Part shown: positions 44,131 through 55,895 of the stretch, piece after piece | Layout: each line of letters starts with the position of its first letter | Position numbering within the stretch: the first letter of the stretch is position 1 | Source: Pisaster brevispinus | Taxonomy: Eukaryota > Echinodermata > Asteroidea > Forcipulatida > Asteriidae | Length of the DNA: 64,000 bases | Assembly: GCA_023634235.1 (NCBI GenBank) | Contig: JAMKCF010000018.1 | Span: forward strand, 3,501,474 to 3,565,473 | Direction of reading: 5' to 3' | Program-made: the position numbers and the translations under genes | The notes under the pieces: model-generated | The model's input: only the letters and a program-made list of their open reading frames with translations | Database searches by the model: none | What the model was told of the DNA's origin: nothing

Positions 44131-45632
44131 GTTTGTTGTTCTGCGATGTAAAAGTTGTGAAATGGCCTTTGGGAATTTTAAGTTGTTGACAATCCCAATT
44201 ATTCATTTTTGTTTGAGACAAATAAGGAGGCTTAGCAGCAGTTTCCTTAGCAGAAGTTTCTTTTTGAAAGGGCAAGGCCTCGTGTCCTGCAAGGGGCACT
44301 TCCATTCAGAAAGTCTACAAGGGGGCACCAAGGGCAAGACCAGGGCCCAATTTCATAGAGCTGCTTAACGGCCGATATTGTGCTTACTGCGCGATTTCCT
44401 TTTCATAGCGCTGCTAACCATAAGCACACGAAAAGGCATGCTAACTATCCGGTGCTTACTGTATGTAAATGAATGATGTAACAATGCAAATCAACGGTGA
44501 ATGCGCAAGATGGCTGCCTAATTTTCTTGGCTAACCTGTGAAATACGCTTACGCTTAAGCAAATTTTTCTGCTATAGTTAGCACGAAAATTTGCTTGCCG
44601 CTAAGCCAGCGCTATGAAAGTGGGCCCAGGCAACAGAGGTCATGACCTCTGTGGCCTCTATGGGATTCCAGGCCTGTAGTAGATTTTGTCCACAAATGTC
44701 TAAAAACAGTACGCTCAGTTCTTCATCGTGAGGAAATTGCCGGATTCCAACTTAGGGTGGGGCTTTGGTGGACTTCTGGAGTCTCCTGAAAGAATGACTC
44801 TATAAGCTTGGGTCCATTTTGACAAGGAGGACAAATCTGGCAGGTTTTCGTTTTACATCTAAGACTTGACTTCCATTTCTTTCCTGTCCTCAGAAGATTA
44901 TCCAGACCTACAGGAAATAGCGCTAGGAACTTTTGAAGGTTTTGGAGGTCCATTTTGGAGGTCCATTTTGGAGGTCCATTTTGGAGGTCCATTTTGGAGG
45001 TCCATTTTGGAGGTCCATTTTGGAGGTCCATTTTGGAAGTCCATTTTGACAAGGAGGACAAATCTGGCAGGTTTTCGTTTTACATCTAAGACTTGACTTC
45101 CATTTCTTTCCTGTCCTCAGAGGATTCTCGAGACCTACAGGAAATAGCGCTAGGAACTTTTGAAGGTTTTGGAGGTCCATTTTGGAGGTCCATTTTGGAG
45201 GTCCATTTTGGAGGTCCATTTTGGAAGTCCATTTTGACAAGGAGGACAAATCTGGCAGGTTTTCGTTTTACATCTAAGACTTGACTTCCATTTCTTTCCT
45301 GTCCTCAGAGGATTCTCGAGACCTACAGGAAATAGCGCTAGGAACTTTTGAAGGTTTTGGAGGTCCATTTTGGAGGTCCATTTTGGAGGTCCATTTTGGA
45401 AGTCCATTTTGACAAGGAGGACAAATCTGGCAGGTTTTCGTTTTACATCTAAGACTTGACTTCCATTTCTTTCCTGTCCTCAGAGGATTCTCGAGACCTA
45501 CAGGAAATAGCGCTAGGAACTTTCGGAGGCTCCTCGGTTGTAGTACCAATCAAATATACACACCCTACTCTGTACAAGGAACGAGTTGTCATTTCTAATA
45601 CAGGAAACGATTTGCAATACCAACAAGGCTAA
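44112..45632 (+). CDS. Candidate gene C, two exons, 55-aa protein of unknown function
   Basis: Exon 1 is 44112-44130 (MATNPE plus one base) in a strong start context (A at -3, G at +4). Its donor is 'gtttgt', the same variant used by tetraspanin B exon 3. Exon 2 is 45484-45632, after the excellent acceptor 'tttctttcctgtcctcag', and stops at TAA. The product is short and soluble, with DSRDLQEIALGTFGG, then VVVPIKYTHPTLYKERVV, and ends NTGNDLQYQQG. I recognise no family. Phase fits (1 + 2). Intron 1 holds an MITE and three extra copies of the acceptor plus the first 45 exon bases. A possible ATTAAA signal is at 45948. It could instead be an incidental open frame, and two more acceptor-like sites follow (45786, 46074). 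Confidence 0.35.
44343..44627. mobile_element. Fold-back MITE family M1, 285 bp
   Basis: Ends 'gggcccaatttcatagagc' and 'gcgctatgaaagtgggccc'. Inner inverted 'ctgcttaacgg' and 'ccgctaagccag'. It sits in intron 1 of candidate gene C. Confidence 0.7.
44811..45483 (+). repeat. Compound tandem repeat: 123-base unit plus 13-base minisatellite
   Basis: Four units start with 'gacaaggaggacaaatctgg' at 44821, 45048, 45236 and 45411. The first three consist of 123 constant bases followed by 8, 5 and 4 copies of 'ggaggtccatttt' (last copy 'ggaagtccatttt'). That gives lengths of 227, 188 and 175. Each constant part contains 'tttctttcctgtcctcag' and about 45 bases matching the start of exon 2 of candidate gene C. 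The fourth unit runs into that exon. Confidence 0.92.
45484..45632 (+). CDS. Candidate gene C exon 2
   Basis: 149 bases, open in the phase set by exon 1, ending TAA. The matching starts of the three upstream repeat units would each form a symmetric 45-base exon (phase 1-1). Confidence 0.38.
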
Positions 45633-46288
45633 CACGTATAGAGTTAAAATAGCTTGACAAATTGCTCCGGCGAGTGTAATGCAATCATAAACATTTACAT
45701 ACGTACGCTGTACGTCACACACATGTGTGTCTGCCCTGTCTATTTTTATCTTTTCTTGTTGACGTAGTTTCCTACCCCCCATGCAGTGGGCGAAAGTGAA
45801 GATCACGGCGATTTATGTTTGATGTTTGGATGTGGCCCACATACCGACGTTCCAATTTAAAGGGATTGTAGAGTCTCCTGACAAGCAGATTCCTTCCACT
45901 CTGAAGCTGAACTCTTTGCTCGGATTGTCCTTTAAGTTACTAACAAAATTAAATGTTGAGTTTGTTTTAAATTTCTTTGAAAATGTTTATTTGAGAAAGA
46001 TTTTATCAGGAAGAAAGAATTTTGTAAATTTTTCTTTTGTTATTTTCCTAAATCCCTTCCCCCTCGTATTGCAGCCCCACACCTTCGACTGGCCTAACTA
46101 CTGACTGTACGGTCTATTGTGTTCCATAGCAATTGTTCTTTGTCGTAGTCAACATCATGTTGGTGGAACCCATGGGATTTGTGTAGGATGTTGTTATTTT
46201 TTTTACATTTAAACTGATAGAAGTGTTAGGTTTCTGATGATCAATTATTTTTTTCACACTTGTACATTTTTTAGGGATACCTCCATCA

Positions 46289-46390
46289 TAGGTTTAGATA
46301 GCTCAGTTGGTAGAGCGCCGTCATGTTAATTCGGTGGTCGCAGGTTCAAATCTTGTTCCAGTATTAAAATATTTCCTTGTTCACCCAAAA
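46289..46390 (+). mobile_element. tRNA-Lys-like SINE, copy b (diverged)
   Basis: A box 'tagctcagttggtagagcg', B box 'ggttcaaatcttg', degraded tail 'atttccttgttcaccca'. Acceptor ends no longer pair, so it is not a tRNA gene. Confidence 0.65.
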
Positions 46391-46539
46391 TGTAACAATA
46401 TTTTTGCAAAAAAAAAACCAACCCATTTACTGACCAAAATCTGTTTTAAATGGTTTTTATCTCGTTGGTTGGGAGAGCTCAGTAGCCTGTGTCACAAGCT
46501 CTCTCACCTCCCCTTACCCTACCAAAAACCCCTTTCAGT

Positions 46540-47590
46540 AAATTTGATTTCAGCCCCCTCTAAAACCTGCCTACCAGGACCCAACAAGCACACATACATG
46601 TACCGACCCTACACCCAAAACCCCTTTCAGTAAATTTGATTTCAGCCACCCCCCTAAAACCTGCCTACCAGGACCCAACCAGCACACATACCTACCCTAT
46701 ATAGGCCTACCCTATACCAAAAACCCCTTTCAGTGAATTTCATTTCAGCCACTCCCATAAAGTACCCTGTCTACCTGGACCCAACCAGCTCACATACCTA
46801 CCCTATATAGGCCTACCCTATACCAAAAACCCCTTTCAGTGAATTTCATTTCAGCCACTCCCATAAAGTACCCTGTCTACCTGGACCCAACCAACTCACA
46901 TACCTACCCTATATAGGCCTACCCTATACCAAAAACCCCTTTCAGTGAATTTCATTTCAGCCACTCCCATAAAGTACCCTGCCTACCTGGACCCAACCAG
47001 CTCACATACCTACCCTATATAGGCCTACCCTATACCAAAAACCCCTTTCAGTGAATTTCATTTCAGCCACTCCCATAAAGTACCCTGTCTACCTGGACCC
47101 AACCAACTCACATACCTACCCTATATAGGCCTACCCTATACCAAAAACCCCTTTCAGTGAATTTCATTTCAGCCACTCCCATAAAGTACCCTGTCTACCT
47201 GGACCCAACCAACTCACATACCTACCCTATATAGGCCTACCCTATACCAAAAACCCCTTTCAGTGAATTTCATTTCAGCCACTCCCATAAAGTACCCTGT
47301 CTACCTGGACCCAACCAACTCACATACCTACCCTATATAGGCCTACCCTATACCAAAAACCCCTTTCAGTGAATTTCATTTCAGCCACTCCCATAAAGTA
47401 CCCTGCCTACCCGGACCCAACCAGCTCACATACCTAGCCTACACCCACAAAACTCTTCAGTGAATTTCATTTCAGCCACCCCACCCCCTAAACCACATCG
47501 ACCAGGACTTTACCAACACAAACACCTACCCTACACCCAAAAAACCTGTCAGTAAATTGGATTTCAGCCGCCCCCAAAGATGCCTACCAG
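46540..47590 (+). repeat. Satellite, 106-base unit, about 9-10 copies
   Basis: Units carry 'ccctatataggcctaccc', 'aaaaacccctttcagtgaat' and 'cccataaagtaccctg'. Starts of 'aaaaacccc' at 46719, 46825, 46931, 47037, 47143, 47249 and 47355 give an exact 106-base period. Diverged units flank both sides. Confidence 0.93.
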
Positions 47591-50500
47591 GACTCAACCA
47601 TCAAACATACCCCACATGATGCAGATGACTCGCCCCCTATAAAACATGATATTTCAGTCCCTAATGACCATAGAGCTCATTAGAGATTCCAGAAATCGCT
47701 GGAGCGTAACTAACCCAATCAAGTCCTACTTATCAACATTGCGTGTCAATAAACATGTAGCAGTGCAGGTACCATCAGGGTTGGGGAAATTAGTCATTTG
47801 ATTGATTCTCTTGGGGTGGGGTTCAGTGACTTTCTTATCAGACCACCTGGAAGGCTTTTTTTTATTCTTAGAGAAGTGTATGGAAGTCTTCAAAATGGCA
47901 TCAACCTTCCCTGTAATAATCCTTCTGTTTCCTATGATGGTACCAGAAAATTGTTCTTGTTTTGGGGGAGGGGGAGGGGCCTGTTTAATGTTTCCAACCA
48001 TTCATTTGTGCATATGATTATTCGATCTCATTTGGAGGCGGGGCGGGGCAACAAGGGTTCTGAGAGGGGAGCCTGCTTCCCCTCTCCCCTCCCCTCTCGG
48101 GTTAGGCAACTACTGTTTCCCCTCCTCTATATCAAACAAAGAGACAAACAAACAAACACAGGCATAAACCCAATTTTAAAAGGAAAACAAAACTCACCAT
48201 AAATGAAGTGTAACTTTTAAAACTGAGATATTCTGCCAGTATTTCATACACTCGTGTATTTAATATTTTTTTTAAAGGGCATAAAATGATAACAACAAAA
48301 AAAGGAACAAGTGAATTGTGTTTGAAAGTAGCGGTTTGGAATAAGGCACATAGTGTTTCCAATGATAACACCCGTATAAAAAATTAAGGTACTCACATTT
48401 AATATTTTGTAATTTATTGCATATGGCATTTTTAACTTTTGAAAATTTTTTTCTCCCGGCCACTAGGCTGCTTTTATTCAAATATTTTTTCAATAAACCA
48501 TAGTCCATATATATATAAATTTGTTCCTCCCAAATTGTGTTCCCCCAAAATGTGTTCCCCACCCCCCCAAAAAGAGAGGTCTGTTTCTCTTGCAGAAAAG
48601 CAACCTCGCCCCATCCACTCCAAGACTAAGAGAGTCTACCTTGAATATGGAGTGGATCTCCAGTCACCCAACTACTCAAGTAATGTCTGTGTTGGTGCAG
48701 CAGGAGACACTTCCAAGCCCCCCCCCCCCCTCAGTAAATTTATCCCCTGGCAGGAATGTACTTAAATCAAAGTAAATTGCAGCAAATCATCAAGTGCTGA
48801 CAGACTGGTAATGTATGAATTACTGCAAAGTAGAACAGCCAGATACTGTTCCTGTTGGGTTCTGGGCAAGATGGCCTAATTACATGGTGCATTACTGAAG
48901 TTAACTGACCTGGAACAAATCAAGGACTCAGATTTGGGGGGGTTTGGTTTGAGCCAGGTCATTCAGACACTACTAAAGTCGGGATTTAAGGCAGTTTTAA
49001 CTCAAACGGGTTTAACTTTATGTGTCTGAAAGAGCTAAATCGGTTGGCCAACCACTGGACCACTTCGGGTATATCTTTTAGCATGGTGTGCGGACAGAAT
49101 AAAAATTACAACATCTGGTTTAACTCACAACAGATGACCGCTGACCTATGTAAGGTCGCTAAGTGAATGCGCCTCAACAGGGTGGTGTGCCTGCTTTTGT
49201 GAATAAACCGGATGTTCATGTGTTGGGATGTTCATGTGTTGGGCCACGGTGCTGTTGGACCTCTTTAAAACCGAAGATAAACCGTAGCGGGTTTAACTTC
49301 GAGCTATCTGATCGCAAGGTAGTTTTATTTTTGATTAAGAAAAAAAGGCAACAGAATGTTCTTGGTCTTGTATAGTCATCGAGAAATGCCAACGATCTAA
49401 GAACCTCTAGAATGAAATCTATCAAATGAACTCTCTCTCCCATTAAAAACAAATCCATCGAAAAATACCAAAAGCTAATACAGAAGGCAACATCATCATC
49501 ATTGATCTGGTGGTCTCTGGGATACTCATCAAGAAATGTCAACACTCTAAAGCAGATCTGCACTGACCCCTCTCTCCAGATGCCCTCTCCCACTAAACCA
49601 ATACAAATTGGTCACAGTGTCCGCTCACACCATTCACCCACACTCCAGTCCAGATCCCCCCCCTCATCTCTGAATGGAATTCCATCCTCCCAACATAATA
49701 ATCTAAGCATCTGATCATATTCTCTATTAGCCTCCAACAGCCCTAACCTTTCAGGCAGATTATCTGTTTAGCGAGGGGGTGGACCTCCGGGCTGTGCGAG
49801 CAGGATCCACTCTGAGAAGGGAAGGCTGCGTTTTAAAGGGACCGTGCAAAGGCGGTTTCAGTCAAACGTAGCGTTAAAAGCAGGGTATACACTGATGTGT
49901 AAAAAACAGAAGCACTGAAGAGCTAAAAACATTGTGAGAAATGACTCCCTTTGAAGTGGTGTAGTTTTAGAGAAAGATGTCATTTCCACCCCCAAAAATT
50001 CCAATCTGAGAAAGGCAGCAGGCATTCTGAAGCCTTTCTCAGGCATCTGAAAGCGCACAATTCTATGCAACAAGGGTGCTTTTACTTTCATTGATTTCTT
50101 GCAACTTCGATGACCAATTGAGCCCAAGTTTTCACAGGCTTGTTATTTTATGCAGATAAACCAAGTGAGGATACTTGGTCTTTGACAATTACCATAAGAG
50201 TACTAAGACACTTCTGTTTCCATGTTTGTTTTTTTCTTCCCAATCCAAAACTGAAACTTCTTTCCCTGTCTTCTCCCCATTGGTTTCTTGGCTAGTAGAG
50301 CGATTAAATTCACTTTTCTGAGAATCCTTGGCTTCACAACCAGAATTAATCAATAAGGTAGCCATTATGGTAATTTAGGAGATTTTAATTCTGCTTTGGT
50401 AGGTTTTCTCGCATTCTCTTTACCTTGGCTGCATTTAAAAAATGATTGATAAGAAGTTAGTTGTGCGAAAGCGTACATGTAACTCTCACTGTCAACTGTT

Positions 50501-51349
50501 CATACTGAAACTAGACTGACAGTATCAGTTCTAGTTTTAAAAAACCAAAACATCCTGGATGAAAATTTCAAGGAATTATTTTTATGGGATATGGCCATTT
50601 TATAAAATAGGCCCCCTATCTAGTCAGACATGAAACTTTGTTTATTACAAAAAAGAAGAAGAGGAAACTGCCTTGTACACAAAGTTTTCTGTGTATTAAA
50701 AGGGTGACAAAAAGACAAAAATCAGCTGATTGGTTGAACAGTTATAAGCTGTTTTACTGGAACATTTCACGGGGCACCAAAGCGATGACCAAGGGGCATG
50801 GAGGCAATTGCCCCTGTCACCTCCTGTGAAGTATCAGACCCAAGTCAAGACACCCAGACACAAGGCAAAGCCTGGACAAGGCTGTCACCCCTGAAACAAA
50901 GCCTTTTTAGCGACACCAACTCGATCATTTTCAAATCCTGACTTTCCTTGTACCAACCCCTTGAAGTGGGTTCTGATTTAGCGCCTACTATTTTTGCCTC
51001 CCGTTGTTCCATGTGTGTATTCCTGAACATGAAACAAAGGGGACTAGTCGTTGACCTATAATTTCCATAAGTGTTCAAGTCTGAGGTGAAATTGTATGTT
51101 TTTTTAGAAACGTTATTCTCCAAGCGCTTCTCTGGTTGAACCTTTCTGGAACAAGGACACCGTATTCAGTTTCCAAACAGCCCTGTGGAAATCCCTGGCA
51201 TATAATATTTGAGAGAGTTTGAGCATAGTTTAAGAGCCAAGCAGCTCCACCGGAAGGTGTCACGTACACTAAAACAACGTCTTGGAAATGATATTTGATA
51301 AGTTATTCCTTTCAAAATTTCCTCGTTGTAATTCTAGACAAATGCTCGA

Positions 51350-51705
51350 CCCATATCCTATCTCCAACTCAAACTTCCTTAGTGAGACGTTTCCGACAAC
51401 GCACCCGAAACCGTCCAAAAAGAAATTATTCAAATCATCTGTTTCTTTAACCCTATTTTTAAAAAAACCTAAAAACTCATCTTTTCAATCAAGTACTTGA
51501 GTAAATGATTTGTTAGTTTATTCACCTGTATTTTAATTTGCATTTCTTAACTCCATGTATTGTATTCTGGATTTCTTCTAAGCTTATAGGCCTATGTTTC
51601 ATTTTGATTATTGTACACACATGTACGTTAATGTTTGTATTAGCGCCATGAGCACTTTTGTGGATATGTGCGCTTACGTTTTCATTATTATTATTATTAA
51701 ATAAC
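51350..51705 (+). mobile_element. LINE 3' end fragment
   Basis: A decayed frame resembles the last residues of a LINE reverse-transcriptase ORF (a 'SLTLFKKNLKTHLF' type ending after one frame change). The 3' UTR has 'gcgccatgagcacttttgt' and 'atgtgcgctta', then (att)n. The same UTR piece occurs inverted at about 54750-54800. Confidence 0.5.
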
Positions 51706-52084
51706 AAAGAACAGATAAAGTTAACTAAAACAAATTGCTCAGGCCACCTGATCTTGAAACGTGAGGCTATTAAAACAACAATGGCATTTACACTGCTATG
51801 TTTTTGTAGACCATTTTGTAATTTTGGTTGGTAACTTCCTCCATGGTAACACTGAGCAGTTTGCGATTTAACTAACTCCTCCTTTTTTTCAAAGTTAACT
51901 TACCTGACAATAAATGTAGTCCTCTTAAAATGATTCCCAGAGAAGAAGAAAAGATGACTTTCAATTCCTCTAGGAGACAACGCTCTCCTCCCAGCAATGA
52001 CTTCTTCGCATGTACAGCGTACTCTGAAAGATTTCAGAAAGCATTTTCTTATAAAAAATTGGGTTAACAAAATTATACTTGGAA

Positions 52085-52625
52085 CAGAAATACCTGGTCT
52101 TGGCCCCTATTGCCCTGGTTTTGGCCTCTATTGCCCTGGTCTTGGCCTCTATTGCCATCGTCTGGGCCTCTACTGCCCTGGGCCCAATTTCATGGAGCTA
52201 CTTAAGCACACAAATTTGCTAAGCATAATAAAATGTTGCTTACCAGAATAAGGTTACCAGCCAAGCTACCATGTCCTGTGTACAATTTGTGACTGGTATC
52301 CTGCTCATTTCTGCTTAGCAGGAAATTGTTAAGCATTATTTTCTGCTTAAGCAGCTCTATGAAATTGGGCCCTGGTCTTGGCCTCTGTGGCCCTGCTCTT
52401 GGTCTATCTGTCACTGGTCATGGCCCCTGGTCTTCGCATCTGTAGCTCTGGTCTTAGCCTCTACTGCCTTGGTCTAGGCCTCTGTTGCTCTAGTCTTGGC
52501 TTTTATTGCTCTGGTCTTGGCCTCTGCGGCCCTGGTCTTTGCCTCTGCGGCCCTGGTCTTTGCCTCTATTGCCCTGGTCTTGGCCTCTATTGCCCTGGTC
52601 TTGGCCTCTATAGTCCCAGGTATTG
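52085..52625 (+). repeat. Minisatellite, 21-base unit, interrupted by an MITE
   Basis: Degenerate 'ccctggtcttggcctctattg' units occur at 52095-52179 and 52373-52618. The fold-back element at 52180-52372 splits the array. Confidence 0.8.
52180..52372. mobile_element. Fold-back MITE family M1, intact copy, 193 bp
   Basis: Ends 'gggcccaatttcatggagc' and 'gctctatgaaattgggccc'. Next inside are 'cttaagca' and 'tgcttaag'. It interrupts the 21-base minisatellite. Confidence 0.8.
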
Positions 52626-53374
52626 ACTTAATACTTTCCTCGAAAAAAAACCTAGACCTTTTTTAGTCAGTACAAGGTCTGACCTAAATGTACACGGTAC
52701 CAGCATTCATAGACTTTTCAGGAAACTTACAAATAGTTATGCTAATTTTTACGAGGACAAAAAGTGGAAATCTGATCAAGCAGGAAGCATGTTACTAAAT
52801 GTTCCCCCCCCCCTCCCCTTTCCAACTCATCCACTCCTATCTAAATAAATGGTAGGGGAGCATTGGATTACATCGTTCATATTTTTCATCTTCACAGAAG
52901 GAAAAGAAGGCAGACCAATTCATATCTCACAGGAATCTTGTACATTCCCTTTAAATATCTTCCGAGGTATAAGAAAGCAATAAGTACGACTGATCATCGC
53001 GGTGCTTCTCCGATCGACAAATCTAATGACCATTCCTTTGGTGAGTCACTGGCAAACTGCCCGAGGATCATTTCGTAATCTTCAAGAACGCTCCATTATT
53101 TAATTGTCATTTTCTGACTCAGTTTCATCTTAATGCATGAACAAATTGCCGCGTCAAGTTGGAGGTGAGGAGGGGGGGGGGGTGGTTGGTGGATTGGATT
53201 GTGCAATTTAGTTTTCTCAGAAGTGTTTCATTAGAAATAATCTGCTTCACCAAGTTTTGTCTATAATGTCTGGTTCTGGGCTGCTAAAATTGAGTACGAA
53301 TTCTCGGAATCTTGTACATGTTTGTAGAATGTACTTCAAACTGATAATAAAAAGAAACTTATGAAGCAAAGTAT

Positions 53375-53685
53375 CCAGGGTTCTCCCAAGGTGTTTTTTT
53401 TTTTCAAAACTGTGGGGCATTCTGGACCAAAATTGTTTGATGTTTGGCCGAAGCACGCTAAATTGAAACAGGAATGTTTTCTACTTGGTGTTTATATTGG
53501 TTTTAGAAGCTTACTGTGCAATCTGGAGCATTCTTTATGGTTTTCTCTCATTTTTTTGGGAGAAAAAAACAAAACAAATTTATATATATATTTTTTGGCG
53601 AATATTGGCAGTAATGTACGTGTATCGGCATGCAATTTGCGCATATTGGCCTGATTCGCTAGCTTGTACATGGGGAGAACCCTGG
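53375..53685. mobile_element. 311-bp element with CCAGGGTTCTCCC inverted ends
   Basis: Perfect 13-base terminal inverted repeats (CCAGGGTTCTCCC and GGGAGAACCCTGG). No target duplication noticed. Interior matches 41565-41760. No coding capacity. Confidence 0.65.
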
Positions 53686-54714
53686 CGTCATCGCAAAACA
53701 GCCTGAAAGCACTTATGTACAGAAACAAAGCAAGATAAAAAGACAAAAGCCATCAGCAGAAAAGGGTTAACAAATTGTTTAATTACTATTATAAGAGAAT
53801 AGATAATAATCAGCATTGCTCACTGGTCCTGCCAGCCTTTGGAAATATTAAGAATAAAAAGGTTGTTTAAACTGATGAAGACAAAGGACATTAGCAGATT
53901 TTTTTTTTTAAAGTTAAAAAAATCCACACTACGGGAGACTAGAAAAATCAAGCATCGCTTGCTGGACCTGCCAGCCTCTGGCAATAGTAAGAATTAAAAA
54001 ATATTATATTTGTAGCTACATGTACAGGTATATACATGTAGTAGTAGGCAACATTTTGGTCAAACAGACATCTTGAATAAATCTTTAAAAAATTAAACCA
54101 CTCTCTTAAAAGTTGAAGCATCCATTCCAGAACCACAAGTATCACTATCAAACATATTTTTGTTTCTGTCATATTTTTAAGACAAATCTGGGAAATCTGT
54201 CATAATTTTAAGACAAATCTGGGAACACCCCCATATTTTTGGGAGGGAACAATTGCTGGGGAATACACAAACAATTTGAATTAATACTGCAGTCGACTTT
54301 AATTATACAACTGGCCCTAAATAGCTTTCCGTTTATTCTGTTTTATTCTTGTTCTGTATATATTTTTTTAAAAAAATAATTAAAATTCAAATTGCAAGAT
54401 CACTTTCATCCAAATTTTATTTATTACACAGTAACAAATTGTAAAATGAATCGTTCTTCTGACAAGTTAAGATTGGCAGACATTTCTCCGAATGTCAAAG
54501 TACTTACAATTTTACCCATGTAACTTTAACAGGTGAACATATAATAATTCCTGGGAAAACTGGGAATTTGATGCCGACGGCGGCAAATGAGAAATCGGGA
54601 ATATTACAAATTTATGGTCCCGTCAGAGGGAGTTTGGAGAGCTGAGTAAACAAGCAATCTGAGGTTGAGCTGGATGTTACAGCATTTACATTTGTATGGT
54701 GGTCGGACTGCAAA

Positions 54715-55240
54715 AACATCAATTTCAACAGATTATACATGTTGTACACATATTAATGACGTCTTCTATAGCGCCGGTATCCACGAAAGTGCTCATGGCA
54801 CTTGCTCCAAAAAAATAAGTTCCTCTGTGGATGTCTTCCAGTGGTGTACAAGCAAGAAAGGGTGAAAATGGGATGCTGCTATAATATAACAAACAGCAGC
54901 AGAATGAGCAGTAACCACAATCTCCGGGGAATTAGGAAAAAATGTTCCTTAAGAAGATGTGTTTCCAAGGCTGTTTTGAAATTGTCCATTGTCTGGATGG
55001 CTCTAATGGAATTTGGTAGACCATTCCAGACCTTCCCTGCAGCTACCTGAAAAGAATGGCGGGATCCCCATGAATTCTTCACAGCATATTCCACAAAGGA
55101 GGAGTTTGTCAGCTGCTGAACGTAGATTTTCACGAGCTGGAATATGTATGGCTGGACGAGATCACAGACGTAGGATGGTGATTTGCCATTCATGCACGTA
55201 GGTATAGGGGTCTTTCTGAGTCTCCTTCTCAAGGTAACGA
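54715..55240 (-). mobile_element. LINE fragment: C-terminal end of the RT ORF and 3' UTR
   Basis: The - strand frame 55232-54879 has the typical non-LTR retrotransposon ending: a 'DLVQPYI' block, then 'SFQVAAGKVWNGLPNSIR', then 'FKTALETHLL'. The 3' UTR follows with 'gccatgagcactttcgtgg'. The rest of the ORF is absent, so this is a 5'-truncated dead copy, probably of the CR1/L2 group. Confidence 0.65.
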
Positions 55241-55479
55241 GATGCCAACATTTGCATCTTGCAATCAGGGCATTGGGGTTAGAATTAAATTACATATTTT
55301 ATTTTTTTTTATTTATTAATTCTGGTTGTGAACCCAAGGACTCTCAGAAAAGCGAACTTAATCACTGTACTAGCCAAAAAACCCAATGGAGAGAAGACAA
55401 TGAAGGAAGTTGTGAGGAAAACCCTGGAGACATTTTCTAGAGAAAACCGACACAGTCAGGCAGGGACTGGAAAACCCAA

Positions 55480-55570
55480 TCCACATAGTGGCCCCGGTGG
55501 GATTTGAACCGGGATCCCATGGGTGGAAGGCAAGGCAAGATACTGCTACGCCAACCTGACCGCCCCTATA
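55480..55570 (-). mobile_element. tRNA-derived SINE head, fourth family
   Basis: On the - strand: 'ggttggcgtagcagtatc' (A-box-like), 'ggttcaaatcccaccgggg' (B box). Flanking repeat sequence extends to about 55330. Confidence 0.5.
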
Positions 55571-55895
55571 TAAATAGGGACAAAGGTTCCACAAAAACCA
55601 GAAAGATTTTCAAACTTGTTCATCAGAACATGGAAAAGATTGGGTTATTTTCAGGGAACTTTTCAGCAGAATCGGGGAGAGTCGTCAGCTCTGCAGTTAA
55701 ACACAGACACAAATTATTTGTTGTGACTTAATTCGATGTCCAAGGCCTGTTTTTGTTAATTAATTTTGTTAATGTATTAATGTATTAATCTAATTACGAT
55801 TCTCGTCAAGGGTCTTCCCGGGGTTTGGTTGGAATTATGCGAGGATCCAGACATCAGAGTTTAGTATTAATTAATTATACTTTAATAATAATTAC

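Larger units (their letters stand above)
45633..51349. other. Intergenic stretch with satellite and SINE
   Basis: Contains the tRNA-like SINE at 46289 and the 106-base satellite at 46540-47590. A two-copy duplication lies at about 49367-49593 ('gagaaatgccaacg' and 'aagaaatgtcaaca'), and a diverged R1-like piece at 49910-50160. Two acceptor-like sites (45786 and 46074) precede short open frames. Otherwise no gene was recognised. Confidence 0.5.

Noticed and set aside
44723..45549. Four overlapping - strand open frames with a PPKWTSKMDLQNG repeat
   Set aside because: The 13-base period keeps all frames equivalent and stop-free on that strand, so openness is not evidence of coding.
45513..45806. 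97-codon - strand frame with a hydrophobic helix
   Set aside because: It overlaps the better supported + strand exon, has no splice context or recognised family, and such lengths occur by chance.
48195..48330. - strand exon with a LisH-like 'EILAEYLSFKSY'
   Set aside because: Acceptor is poor, the exon would be about 35 bases, and the similarity is too short to trust.
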